A DNA stretch of 42,513 bases from Saprospiraceae bacterium (GTDB lineage Bacteria > Bacteroidota > Bacteroidia > Chitinophagales > Saprospiraceae): assembly GCA_020629845.1 (NCBI GenBank), contig JAHDCQ010000006.1, positions 2,606 through 45,118 on the forward strand. Direction: 5' to 3'. Below, piece after piece: positions 1 to 7,998 of this stretch (positions within the stretch are counted from its first letter, which is position 1; every line of letters starts with the position of its first letter). Below the pieces are notes generated by a model. That model saw only the letters and a list, made by a program, of their open reading frames with translations, was not told the origin of the DNA and did not search any database. A program made the position numbers and the translations under genes.

Positions 1-1
1 C

Positions 2-88
2 TATGGCGGGCATGTGGGTTTTGTAGAATTTGGTAAAGGAGCGTATTGGGAAGAGAATAAGATGTTGGAATTTCTTTCGCAGTTTTAA
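2..88 (+). CDS. C-terminal end of an alpha/beta hydrolase (YheT-like), partial
   Basis: The window opens inside a reading frame that ends with TAA at 86-88. The 28 visible residues begin YGGHVGFVEF and finish in an acidic and aromatic tail (MLEFLSQF). A GGHVGF segment followed by a short helix is typical of the catalytic-histidine end of YheT/EMB8-type alpha/beta hydrolases, where that His completes the Ser-Asp-His triad. The family assignment rests on this tail alone because the nucleophile elbow lies outside the window. It could be another alpha/beta hydrolase with the same last strand. It is followed by a 126-bp gap before the next gene on the same strand. Confidence 0.55.
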   Translation, partial: YGGHVGFVEFGKGAYWEENKMLEFLSQF

Positions 89-214
89 ACGCCATTTTTT
101 ACATAAAAAAGTCATTCACCGTATAAATAGCTCTTACTTTCGGACGTTATATTTACACCACAACCGATTGTTACGAGAAACAATCCATTCAAATTATAAA
201 CAGAAAAAGAGAAG

Positions 215-664
215 ATGAAAAAATTATTGTTTTTCGCACTAGCAGCAATGCTCGCAATGGCAGTAAGCGCATGTACCGATAATGACGATGGACACGTCCA
301 CACGCACGGCGACGGCGATTTTCAGTACCAAGTGCATATTGACCAACCTACGACCGATGATAAGCAAGTAGGCGATATGTTAGCCATTAAAGTACACTTT
401 GAAAGTGAAGCAGAGAAAACGGTACATCATGTGAAAGTACGCATCTATAACAAAGCGACAGAAGAGGAAATCTATAGCCAACCTGATAACGCACACGTGC
501 ATCAGGAAAATGGTTTATATACCTTCGAAGATGAATTGATGCTCAATAGCGATAGCGGTGTAGCAGCAAACTCGGATTGGGTACTGGAAGCGAAAGTATG
601 GGGACATGAAGCAGGCATAGAAGAAACAATGAAAACCGTAGAATTTTACGTAGATCCTAACTAA
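215..664 (+). CDS. His-rich lipoprotein, function unknown
   Basis: This encodes a 149-aa protein with a lipoprotein signal peptide: a charged MKK start, a hydrophobic stretch, and a lipobox ending VSAC, with Cys20 as the likely lipidated residue. The mature part begins with an acidic, histidine-rich segment (GHVHTHGDGD) and has further His pairs (KTVHHVKV, NAHVHQ). The rest alternates short beta-strand-like segments, suggesting a single beta-sandwich domain. The layout resembles small Bacteroidota lipoproteins of the DUF4625 type, but I cannot confirm that. The histidines could bind a divalent metal; this is inference. It is monocistronic, ending in a hairpin shared with the convergent GSCFA gene. 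The start is the only ATG that keeps the whole signal peptide, and it follows a purine-rich stretch. Confidence 0.8.
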   Translation: MKKLLFFALAAMLAMAVSACTDNDDGHVHTHGDGDFQYQVHIDQPTTDDKQVGDMLAIKVHFESEAEKTVHHVKVRIYNKATEEEIYSQPDNAHVHQENGLYTFEDELMLNSDSGVAANSDWVLEAKVWGHEAGIEETMKTVEFYVDPN

Positions 665-678
665 TTGTGAGTTTACAG

Positions 679-700
679 CAGGCACGCTTTGGCGTGTCTG
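679..700. terminator. Hairpin between convergent genes
   Basis: A 9-bp stem (CAGGCACGC pairs with GCGTGTCTG, one G-T pair) with a TTTG loop lies between the lipoprotein stop and the stop codon of the GSCFA gene. It can serve both converging transcripts. There is no strong T-tract on either side, so its strength is uncertain. Confidence 0.5.
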
Positions 701-1690
701 TTATGCATTTAAATTTGCCTCAAAAATGCTGCGTTCCTCTCCAAAATCCAATATAGGGTACTGCTCGGAAAGCTGCCTTATTTTCTCTAATTGCTTTTTT
801 AAAAAGGTCTGATGTGCTACTGACTTAGGCTGAAACGGGCGATGCGCCGCTGCCTGCTGCACTTGCTGAATTTGGCGATTAAGCTGCTGTGTTTCCCCCG
901 AAAAAAGACTCGCCTGAAAATGTTCCCACACATAATCTATCGCCACCTCCGAAGGATGCACCATATCAGTCGCATAAAAGCGATAATCGCGGAGGTCATC
1001 CATCAATAGCTCATAAGCAGGAAAATAATGCACAAAATCGAAGGCTTCGCAAAGGGCATCTACTGCCAACAGAAGCGTGGCTTTGCTGCGTTGATTTTCG
1101 ATAATGCCATCGCGAATATGTCGTACTGGACTGAGGGTGAGTACTACTTGAAGCGCGGGATTAGCTGTTTGTATTTCTTGTAAAAAAGGCGCGTATGCTT
1201 CCACTATTTCCGCGACACCTAAGCGTCGCTTTTGGAACTGCCGAGCAGGTAATTTATGGCAATTCGCTACGATTTGCTGACTTTCCAGATGCTTATATAC
1301 ATAAGCTGTTCCAAAAGTTAAAATCAAACAATCGCATTGCTTTAAAGCAGTACTAGCTTGTTGCGTTTCTTTTTTTATTTTGGCTAAAACAGCCGCTTTG
1401 TCCAAAGCCGAAAACTGACTATGATGCTGAAAACTATGCCAAAGTCCATTGTGCTGAAAGAGGTCATTTTCAGAAAACTGATATTGTTTCTGAAGCAATT
1501 GCAAACCTTTCAGCATAGACATTGGGTTGTACAAAATACCGAAAGGATTACGAACTATCGGGAATTTCAGACGCTCCAAACGCGCACCGATATGCTCGGC
1601 AAAGCAAGAGCCAAGCCCAAGCAATTGATTTTGATGACTAATTTTAAAAGGAAAATCCGATGCGGAAAGTGTCGTTCTGAATTGGTTCAT
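701..1690 (-). CDS. GSCFA domain protein (SGNH-hydrolase-like)
   Basis: The name-giving motif GSCFAEHIG is near the N-terminus, followed by NPFGILYNP and LILTFGTAYVY. The C-terminal half has LTLSPVRHIRDG and DMVHPSEVA. GSCFA proteins are predicted to adopt an SGNH/GDSL-like fold, with the Ser of the first motif as nucleophile and the DxxHP segment supplying Asp and His. They are widespread in Bacteroidota and their substrate is not established; acyl-ester or glycan esters are plausible. I chose the start at MNQFRTTL (329 aa) because the domain begins right after it; a longer frame to 1744 adds 18 residues that do not look like domain sequence. No signal peptide is visible, so it is probably cytoplasmic. 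It lies 74 bp downstream of the M3 peptidase on the same strand and may share its transcript. Confidence 0.85.
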   Translation of the reverse strand: MNQFRTTLSASDFPFKISHQNQLLGLGSCFAEHIGARLERLKFPIVRNPFGILYNPMSMLKGLQLLQKQYQFSENDLFQHNGLWHSFQHHSQFSALDKAAVLAKIKKETQQASTALKQCDCLILTFGTAYVYKHLESQQIVANCHKLPARQFQKRRLGVAEIVEAYAPFLQEIQTANPALQVVLTLSPVRHIRDGIIENQRSKATLLLAVDALCEAFDFVHYFPAYELLMDDLRDYRFYATDMVHPSEVAIDYVWEHFQASLFSGETQQLNRQIQQVQQAAAHRPFQPKSVAHQTFLKKQLEKIRQLSEQYPILDFGEERSIFEANLNA

Positions 1691-1764
1691 AGATAAGTAA
1701 ATCTGACATAAATGATAAGGTAGTGTGGCACTAATGTGAATCAAGCGTAAATCTATCTTAGTGC

Positions 1765-3513
1765 TTATACCGATTCTGATTGAAGAGTGGCATATAATTT
1801 TGATAACTCTTCTTGTAAAAATCTGGCTATATCATGTACATAAGTTCTGGAAAAGTTAAATTTGATACCTGCTCTTTGATACACTTCTCTTATGGATTTT
1901 GAATTACCTAATTTTAAAGCCTCAATGAATTGCTCAATCGTTTGCTCTCTGTTTTCTCGATAGTTTTTCCATATCGAGATCGCCCCCAATTGTGCCATAC
2001 CATATTCAATATAGTAGAATGGCACCTCAAAAATATGTACTTGCCGAAACCAACTTAGTTTAAGTTCGTTTTCGACACCTTGATAATCCACCACACTCGG
2101 TGTAAATGCTTTATTAATATTTAGCCAAGTCTCATAGCGTTCTTCTTGCGTATGCTCAGGATGGGTATAAATCCAATGTTGAAATTTGTCAATAATGGCT
2201 ATCCAGGGCAATAGTTTCAATATGTTTTCTAAAAGCCAAATTTTAGCCCGGCATAGCTCATTAGAATTATTGAAAAAAGCTCCCCAATGTTCCATCGCCA
2301 ACAACTCCATAGTCATCGCTGCCAATTCGGCTGTTTCAGCAGGTACTAATTTGGAAGAAACGAGTTTATAATCTTTCATCAAAAAGGAGTGAATCGCATG
2401 CCCGCTTTCATGTAATACTCCTCTAACATCACTTATTGACTGTGTAACATTTCTAAATATGTAAGGAATTTTAGTTTCCATCAATGGCATTTGATAAGCG
2501 CCTCCATGTTTTCCTGCTCGTATTTCTAAATCCAAATGCCCCTTTTGCCGCATCATTCGTAAGCAGTCACCAAAAAACCCTTTGAGTTTCGAAAGGGTTT
2601 CGATACTCTTATCAATAAGGTCATCCGTATCACGGAAAGGCTGTAAGGGTGGCTCTCCAAGAATATCTACATTCAAATCCCAGGGGCGCAGGTGTTCCAC
2701 TCCTAGTATGTTTTTCCGTCGCTCATACATTTGCGATACAATAGGCAGAATTTCTATTCGTATAGATTCATGAAAATCAAGGCAATCATCAATGCTATAA
2801 TCGAAGCGTTGCAATTCTTTAAATCTAAACGTTCGATAATCATTCAATCCTGCATGAAGGGCCATTTGATGCCGACATTTCACCATATCATCAAATATAT
2901 CATCCAAATCTGCCCTATCTTGCTCTATTGTTTCGTGCATTTTCCGATACACCTGTTCTCGGTGCGTTCGGTCATTACTTTCTAATTCTTTATTGGCTTG
3001 CTTGAGGGTATATTCTTGCCCCTCTATCTTTACAGTAAATTTGGCAAATATGTTTTTATAGGCTTTGATACCAAGATTTATCTTTGGTTCTAGCTCCGTA
3101 TTTTTGTCATCATATAATTTTACTTTACTACAAATATTGCGGACATATATAGAATAGCGTTGATCGTATAAATTCGGTAAAGACGAAGAAGAGATGAGTT
3201 TCATGTTTAATTGATGCTCATAAATACTGACGTTCGGAGCGATTTCAGTAATGTAATATTTGTAGGCATCAGCGGCATTGGTGTCTTTAGTATCTTTGGT
3301 AAAATTAATGTACTTCCATCCAAAATGTTCCGTAACAGCAGCATCTACTTCACTTCTATCCAATATCCATCGTTCTAATTCTCTGACATTACTTATTCTT
3401 CGATGAGCAAGTTCTTTAAGGATGGATTCTAATTTTTCCCAGCTTGTAACTTTGAAACCCTTAGGCAAGTACTTTCGCACTTGTAAGTGAATACGTTCCT
3501 TACTAGTAAGCAT
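1765..3513 (-). CDS. M3 family zinc metallopeptidase (oligoendopeptidase F-like)
   Basis: This is a 582-aa protein with the gluzincin motif HESGH at residues 368-372 (His368, Glu369, His372) and a downstream third-ligand helix containing ETAELAAMTMELL. This is the M3 arrangement seen in PepF and thimet-type oligopeptidases, which cleave short cytoplasmic peptides. The length and the long helical N-terminal part fit the PepF/M3B branch. There is no signal peptide, so it is probably cytosolic. The N-terminus is lysine-rich and helical. The ATG at 3513 is the natural start because the sequence upstream is AT-rich and non-coding. A palindromic element ends 58 bp upstream. The GSCFA gene follows on the same strand. 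Exact substrate specificity cannot be read from sequence. Confidence 0.9.
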   Translation of the reverse strand: MLTSKERIHLQVRKYLPKGFKVTSWEKLESILKELAHRRISNVRELERWILDRSEVDAAVTEHFGWKYINFTKDTKDTNAADAYKYYITEIAPNVSIYEHQLNMKLISSSSLPNLYDQRYSIYVRNICSKVKLYDDKNTELEPKINLGIKAYKNIFAKFTVKIEGQEYTLKQANKELESNDRTHREQVYRKMHETIEQDRADLDDIFDDMVKCRHQMALHAGLNDYRTFRFKELQRFDYSIDDCLDFHESIRIEILPIVSQMYERRKNILGVEHLRPWDLNVDILGEPPLQPFRDTDDLIDKSIETLSKLKGFFGDCLRMMRQKGHLDLEIRAGKHGGAYQMPLMETKIPYIFRNVTQSISDVRGVLHESGHAIHSFLMKDYKLVSSKLVPAETAELAAMTMELLAMEHWGAFFNNSNELCRAKIWLLENILKLLPWIAIIDKFQHWIYTHPEHTQEERYETWLNINKAFTPSVVDYQGVENELKLSWFRQVHIFEVPFYYIEYGMAQLGAISIWKNYRENREQTIEQFIEALKLGNSKSIREVYQRAGIKFNFSRTYVHDIARFLQEELSKLYATLQSESV

Positions 3514-3570
3514 GATAAAAGATTAATAATTTGTTAAATAGCGTAAATAAACTCTAGCATTGAAAAACTT

Positions 3571-3714
3571 CAGCAATTCTCATTATGAACACAAGCTGGA
3601 TAGTCGCAAGGCGAATATTGTATGAAGCAGCATCAAATTAATAGCTAATAAGATGTTTTTATAAGTCTGATTCGCCTTGCGACTATCTTACCATAGGCAT
3701 AGTGAGAATTGCTG
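3571..3714. repeat. 144-bp insertion-like palindromic element, MITE-like
   Basis: The ends are 17-bp inverted repeats (CAGCAATTCTCATTATG left; the right copy differs at one base). Inside is a second, perfect 18-bp inverted repeat at 3599-3616 and 3670-3687 (GATAGTCGCAAGGCGAAT). The element is flanked by near-identical 9-mers, GAAAAACTT (3562-3570) and GAAAAATTT (3715-3723), which look like a slightly decayed target-site duplication. It has no coding capacity. It lies 58 bp upstream of the M3 peptidase start, so it may alter that gene's promoter. Confidence 0.6.
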
Positions 3715-4024
3715 GAAAAATTTTCAAATGCCGACCAAAAGTGATATTACAGTAAGTTACATAGATAGAAACAAGATATTAATTTAGTTTTCATGAAATG
3801 TTGAACACAAATAATTTATGTCTCAACGATAAATCTATCTAACTACCTACTGTGAATATTCAAAGTAAGAATTCCCAAAGTATTTTTTGTAATAAAGGAA
3901 TGATGAACAGCTAAATTTGCATTCCTTAAAACCCGGAGCATGTGGTATTATGATACTATACAATATATATTCTTTCTTATAAAGTTTTTTACATATATAT
4001 ATTGTGTATTTGTGTAAAATAAAA

Positions 4025-4079
4025 TGGTTCTCCGACAAATCCGCCTGCTCCGTGAACGGGCTGCTTGGTCGAAGAACCA
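4025..4079 (-). terminator. GC-rich imperfect hairpin, likely kinase terminator
   Basis: A 55-nt imperfect stem-loop pairs TGGTTCTCCGAC with GTCGAAGAACCA and continues through a GC-rich upper stem. On the minus strand it is followed by ATTTTATTTTA, which suits termination of the kinase transcript ending at 4183. Its GC content stands out from the AT-rich surroundings, so it could also be a small dispersed repeat. Confidence 0.45.
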
Positions 4080-4182
4080 ATTTATTCAGTATTTTTCACA
4101 CAACAAAGCTTGACATATCTAGATAACCGACAAGTTCACGATTCGTCTAAAAAGCCAAATATGCTTTTGTCTCAACTAAGTC

Positions 4183-6120
4183 TTAAACCTCCTGTGCAAT
4201 CTGCTTCAACTGCAAATCAATAATCGGAATCCGCACCTCTACTCGCGTACCGAGCGCGTCGCCCGTCTCAGGATCTTCCAAGTCAATGATGCGTACAAAA
4301 TCACGATCCGCATTATCCACATTTAGGATTTCGAGTCGCTTTTCCGTAATCGCCGTCCCCATAGATTTATGCTTCTTGTAGCTCTCGCTTTTCGATTGCA
4401 GTTCGCGTGCGCGCTTGCGTCCTACTCCATTATCCTGAATGATGCAAACCACCGTATCATCATCCTCTAGCTCAAAAAGAATTTTGATTAAACCATTTTC
4501 ACGTGGACGCAAACCATGCTCAATCGAATTTTCGACATAGGGCTGAATAATCATCGTTGGCACACCGAAAATATCTTCCTCTATCTCATCATCCACACTT
4601 ACTTGATAATCGAGACGGTCGCCAAAGCGTAATTTGGCATTTACTTCTAGATAGTCTTTCAGGAATTCTATTTCTTGCTCCAAAGAGATAATTTCTTGTT
4701 CCGAATATTCCAAACTCCGACGCATTAAGCGCGCAAATTTGGAAAGGTACTTCGCCGCCAAAGTCACTTCATTGGAAGTAATATAATGCTGAATCGAATT
4801 CAAGGCATTAAACATGAAGTGCGGATTCATTTGTGCGCGGAGGGCTTTCAACTGCAGCTTGGTAGCTTCCAATTTTAGCTTTTCCGCTTCGCGTTCCTTT
4901 TTTTCTGCTTCGTACTTTACCTCCAACTCCAATCGCTGCCGCTTATTCACTTGGTCGCTGTGGAGTTCATCCATGCGATCGTGTTCCATGAGGTATTCGT
5001 AAGCCGTCTTAAACTCACTTTGCTCTGCATAAAAGGTCGCAAAGTTCTTACACACTTCCGAAAGCTGCCGATAATCATCAATGATTTCCGCATAGGCATA
5101 AGACGTTTGAAAATGCTTAATCGCTTGTTGGCGTTGCCCTAAATCAGCATACAATTGTCCTTTCCAACATTCTAGTATGGAAAAACTATGGAAATCCTTC
5201 GGCGACTTTTCTTTGTACAGATGTTCTGCTTTTTCGTAAAGCAAAAGGGCTTTGCTAAAGTTACGTTTCTGGAAATTGCAATAGCCCAAATGCGAATAAG
5301 CCGTTGCACGTGCATGCTGACTGACATCGTCCTTTATTTTGATGGCTTTATCAAAATAGACTTCTGCATTTTCGATGTCATTCATAGACATGCAAGCGAT
5401 ACCCACATTCAGATAGTGCCACGATAGGCGCGAGTGCATGCCCATCGTTTCGCACATATTCACTACATTCAGATAGGACTTGATGCTTTGCTCGCGCTCA
5501 TCATTATGTCCATAAATACGTCCAAGCCCACTATGAATGAGTGTGAGAAAATAATAATCTTTTATGTTGAGATCCGAACCTAAATCCGTGAGTTGCTTAT
5601 CTGCCGTAAGTAGTAATTCTACGGCACGTGCATAATTCGAGTAGTGTAAATTCAAATAGGCTTCTCTACAGACGAGTCGTGCTTGCAAATACTCATCAGG
5701 GAAGAGTTGTAGGTGTTTTTCAGCCTTCTTTAAGAGTTGAGTGGCAGCATCCATTTTGCCTAAGTTCATGCACGTACCTGCATAATCAATATAGGCTTCG
5801 GCCTGCTGTTTTATCGCACCGCGTTCTTCTAGCAAATCCACCGCTTGCACGAAATGAATTTCCGCCAGAAAATAGTTATAGAGTTGATTCTCTACTATCG
5901 CCGTGTTGAGATGAAAGTTAAGTTTAAAATCAGGATAGTTATACTGCTCTAGAATGCCTTGCTGCTCTTTGAGCAACGCTTGGGCTTTCTGAATATCCGT
6001 GTAAATGTAATGACTGGCAAGTTGGTCTATTATTGCGAGACGTTGTCGGTTGTTGTTTTGTTGCACGAGACGAACTTCTAACTTTGCCACATTTTGATCG
6101 TAGGACGTGTAGGCTGTCAC
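4183..6120 (-). CDS. Soluble TPR-containing sensor histidine kinase (LytS/His_kinase type)
   Basis: A 645-aa kinase. Residues 1 to about 395 are helical TPR-like repeats (for example SRLSWHYLNVGIACMSMND and ARATAYSHLGYCNFQKRNF). About 395-425 is a charged coiled coil (EVKYEAEKKEREAEKLKLEA). Then comes the His_kinase motif QMNPHFMFNALNSI with phospho-acceptor His434, and a HATPase domain with PTMIIQPYVENSIEHG and DNGVGRKRA. The N-terminus has no signal peptide and there is no membrane segment between TPR and kinase, unlike many Bacteroidota TPR kinases. It therefore appears to sense a cytoplasmic ligand or partner. The LytTR regulator at 7156-7998 on the same strand is the obvious cognate partner, with a small GG-leader peptide gene between them. 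A Bacteroidota-type promoter at 6200-6227 gives it its own start site. Confidence 0.92.
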   Translation of the reverse strand: MTAYTSYDQNVAKLEVRLVQQNNNRQRLAIIDQLASHYIYTDIQKAQALLKEQQGILEQYNYPDFKLNFHLNTAIVENQLYNYFLAEIHFVQAVDLLEERGAIKQQAEAYIDYAGTCMNLGKMDAATQLLKKAEKHLQLFPDEYLQARLVCREAYLNLHYSNYARAVELLLTADKQLTDLGSDLNIKDYYFLTLIHSGLGRIYGHNDEREQSIKSYLNVVNMCETMGMHSRLSWHYLNVGIACMSMNDIENAEVYFDKAIKIKDDVSQHARATAYSHLGYCNFQKRNFSKALLLYEKAEHLYKEKSPKDFHSFSILECWKGQLYADLGQRQQAIKHFQTSYAYAEIIDDYRQLSEVCKNFATFYAEQSEFKTAYEYLMEHDRMDELHSDQVNKRQRLELEVKYEAEKKEREAEKLKLEATKLQLKALRAQMNPHFMFNALNSIQHYITSNEVTLAAKYLSKFARLMRRSLEYSEQEIISLEQEIEFLKDYLEVNAKLRFGDRLDYQVSVDDEIEEDIFGVPTMIIQPYVENSIEHGLRPRENGLIKILFELEDDDTVVCIIQDNGVGRKRARELQSKSESYKKHKSMGTAITEKRLEILNVDNADRDFVRIIDLEDPETGDALGTRVEVRIPIIDLQLKQIAQEV

Positions 6121-6199
6121 TATAGTAGAGATTTATATGAATACACTAGCACTAAGATTTATTAATACAGTAAAAAATCTAAAGCGTTAATTACTGGCA

Positions 6200-6227
6200 C
6201 AAAAGTACCAGCTCCATTGATGTTCAA
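6200..6227 (-). promoter_or_regulatory. Bacteroidota promoter for the TPR kinase gene
   Basis: On the minus strand, TTG (6225-6227), 17 bp, then TACTTTTG (6200-6207) matches the Bacteroidota -33/-7 pattern TTG-N17-23-TAnnTTTG. The expected start site lies about 70 nt upstream of the kinase ATG. It separates the kinase transcript from the peptide gene upstream. Confidence 0.55.
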
Positions 6228-6351
6228 TGAAATATCCAAGCGCATTCAGGTGTTCACTAAACCGATCGTGGCGCGCAGGTGCGTAGGTTTTAACTAAAAA
6301 TTCGCAACAGGAAAGTCACTCTTAAATAACAGCTCTCTATAAGAATATTAT

Positions 6352-6504
6352 TTATTGTGGTACTATTTCACCACATCCGTTACTTCCTGGCCAACGATCT
6401 GGATTTTGACGCTTGCCTCCTTTCTTTTTGTTCATTTCCTCTTTGGAAAGCTTGCTCAATTCACGTTCCAGAGAGGACAAATTCTTCTTGTCCTTCTTTC
6501 CCAT
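6352..6504 (-). CDS. Small double-glycine-leader peptide (putative RiPP or signal precursor)
   Basis: A 50-codon gene. The leader is lysine-rich and contains LSKLSKEEMNKKKGG. This matches the Bacteroidota GG-type natural-product leader pattern (L-S-[RK]-E-E-M-K-x-x-x-GG), in which a C39-type peptidase/transporter cuts after GG. The predicted 20-residue core is KRQNPDRWPGSNGCGEIVPQ, with one Cys, one Trp and a GSNGCG turn. The ATG at 6504 follows GTTACT. A near-consensus -7 box (TAAACTTTG, spacer one base too long) sits just upstream. It lies between the LytTR regulator and the TPR kinase on the same strand. No C39 transporter, lanthipeptide synthetase or radical SAM enzyme is in the window. 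It could instead be a small basic protein whose resemblance to a leader is accidental. Confidence 0.6.
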   Translation of the reverse strand: MGKKDKKNLSSLERELSKLSKEEMNKKKGGKRQNPDRWPGSNGCGEIVPQ

Positions 6505-6961
6505 AGTAACAAAGTTTAAATCGTGTTTTTGGAACTTGTGTAGTTAGCGCAGTAAATCTACGAAAGTTCCCTAAGCTTTTCAACTTATAAACGACCTAAG
6601 CTTCGTATATTTTATATCTGAATATGTTAAAAACAATACAGAATGTGTTTTAACTCGCTAGTAAACAAGCCATTCGGGACAAGGTCGAAGGTCTTGTTAA
6701 ATATTTTCATTAGTCTTTAGCTTGTTAGTCTTTGGTCTTTAGTATTAGTATTTCCTAAAGCATTAAAGACAAAATAACTAAAAACTACATTTGTTACTTA
6801 TATATAAATACGCAATGTATAACTCAAAGGTTGCCCTGAAAGTAGCTAAGTAGTATGTTACTTAGCGAAGGGTAGCTATTTGCAGAGGTACGGAGAATTG
6901 TCTTATAAAATTGGAGAAAAAGTAGTGTTTGTGGTGCGGGTAAGAGGTGGCGCTGCAACTG

Positions 6962-7017
6962 GATTTTAGCCTTTAGCTGTTGGCTTTTAGTTTAGCCAAC
7001 AGCTAATAACTAAAATC
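6962..7017. repeat. Inverted repeat, 23-bp arms
   Basis: Arms 6962-6984 (GATTTTAGCC...GTTGGC) and 6995-7017 pair at about 20 of 23 positions around a 10-nt loop (TTTTAGTTTA). No T-tract follows directly, so it is a palindromic repeat rather than a clear terminator. Confidence 0.6.
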
Positions 7018-7077
7018 TAGTAGTGCTTCATTTAGTAGTGCAGAGTAAGCTGAGAATAATTCTCCTTTAATTGTTTG

Positions 7078-7149
7078 TATTAGGCATCAGGTATTACATA
7101 TTAAGTCATCAATTCATGTACCTAATACTTTGTACGTAATACCTAATAC
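7078..7149. repeat. TACCTAATAC-family inverted repeat
   Basis: The right arm carries TACCTAATACTTTGTAC followed by GTAATACCTAATAC. The left arm begins GTATTAGGCATCAGG and is an imperfect complement. The same words recur at 21936-21972, 30577-30694 and 38627-38757. It ends just before the stop codon of the LytTR regulator, so it lies in the 3' untranslated region of that gene. Confidence 0.6.
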
Positions 7150-7155
7150 TAAATA

Positions 7156-7998
7156 TTATAATCCTTCTTGCAACCGGCGCATTTGCTCCATAAACGCTGG
7201 GCGACGACGACGCGACACTTCTATCTTGATACCATCATCCATGATGAGGTAGCCCCCATCGCCCTTCACGAACTTTTTCATGTAGTTCAGATTGATGACG
7301 TGTCGCTTATGTACGCGATAGAAATTGAAAGGCGCGAGCAGTTCTTCGTAAGATTTTATCGTCTTAGAAGCCGTGATGCGGTTGCCATTCGTGAGGTGTA
7401 TGTGCGTATAATTATCATCTGCCTCGAAGCGTACAATGTCTGCTATATTTACAAAATAGATACCATCCAAAGCCGAGATGCTCATCTTACGGAAGGCATT
7501 CGGATTGTTGTAGTAGGCACTAAAAATATCTAAACGATTGTTGATTTGCTGGCTGCGCTTTTCATGCACTCTATCCACCGACTCGCGCAACATATCTGGG
7601 TCAATTGGCTTCACAATGTAGCCAATGGAACTGTATTCGCAAGCTTTGATAGCATACTCCTCGAAAGCCGTCACGAAGACAATCTCGAAATTAATTTTAC
7701 CTAGCTGTGCCAGTAAATCAAAAATTTGTCCGTCAGGTAAGTTAATATCCAAAAAAGCTACATCAGGCTTGTTTACGCTATTCGAGAGCAATTTAATTGC
7801 ATCTTGAATGCTTCTCCCTTCACCGATAAGCTGTATTTCAGGACAGTATTTTGCCAATAAACTTTTCAGATTATTGAGTCCTTTTTCTTCATCCTCAATA
7901 ATGATAGCTTTCAAAACTTTCTTTTTTGCAGCCACTTTTCGAGTAGGCGTTTTGGCTACTCTTCTACGTGGAGTGGCTGGGCGTGAAACAACTTGCAT
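7156..7998 (-). CDS. LytTR response regulator with basic N-terminal tail
   Basis: A 280-aa response regulator. A receiver domain spans roughly residues 29-145, with Asp36 in the acidic pocket, phospho-acceptor Asp84 (AFLDINLPDG), Thr110 and Lys130. A LytTR DNA-binding domain spans roughly 170-278, with FYRVHKRHVINLNYMKK. Before the receiver lies an unusual 27-residue tail rich in Arg, Lys, Ala and Pro (TPRRRVAKTPTRKVAAKKK), resembling a histone-H1-like tail. If translation actually began at the TTG codon of Leu29, the tail would vanish; ATG at 7998 is the only ATG before the domain. It is the probable partner of the His_kinase-type kinase at 4183-6120 and may control the small GG-leader gene downstream. 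Confidence 0.92.
   Translation of the reverse strand: MQVVSRPATPRRRVAKTPTRKVAAKKKVLKAIIIEDEEKGLNNLKSLLAKYCPEIQLIGEGRSIQDAIKLLSNSVNKPDVAFLDINLPDGQIFDLLAQLGKINFEIVFVTAFEEYAIKACEYSSIGYIVKPIDPDMLRESVDRVHEKRSQQINNRLDIFSAYYNNPNAFRKMSISALDGIYFVNIADIVRFEADDNYTHIHLTNGNRITASKTIKSYEELLAPFNFYRVHKRHVINLNYMKKFVKGDGGYLIMDDGIKIEVSRRRRPAFMEQMRRLQEGL

Larger units (their letters stand above)
3514..4182. other. 669-bp intergenic gap with two inverted repeats
   Basis: This AT-rich gap lies between the kinase stop and the M3 peptidase start. It holds the insertion-like element at 3571-3714 and the hairpin at 4025-4079. A 77-codon open frame at 3847-4080 covers the hairpin but has no coding character (many Ile/Tyr/Lys, no recognisable domain). 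I see no convincing gene or promoter in the rest. Confidence 0.6.
6505..7155. other. 651-bp gap with repeated TTTAG/TAATAC motifs
   Basis: Between the regulator stop and the small peptide gene. It contains a run of near-repeats of TAGTCTTTAG-like words around 6712-6745, an inverted repeat at 6962-7017, and a member of the TACCTAATAC family at 7078-7149. I see no gene. The gap probably separates the regulator transcript from the peptide gene. Confidence 0.55.

Noticed and set aside
3847-4080. 77-codon open frame on the minus strand
   Set aside because: It overlaps a GC-rich hairpin and is Tyr/Ile/Lys-rich with no signal, domain or promoter; it looks like chance.
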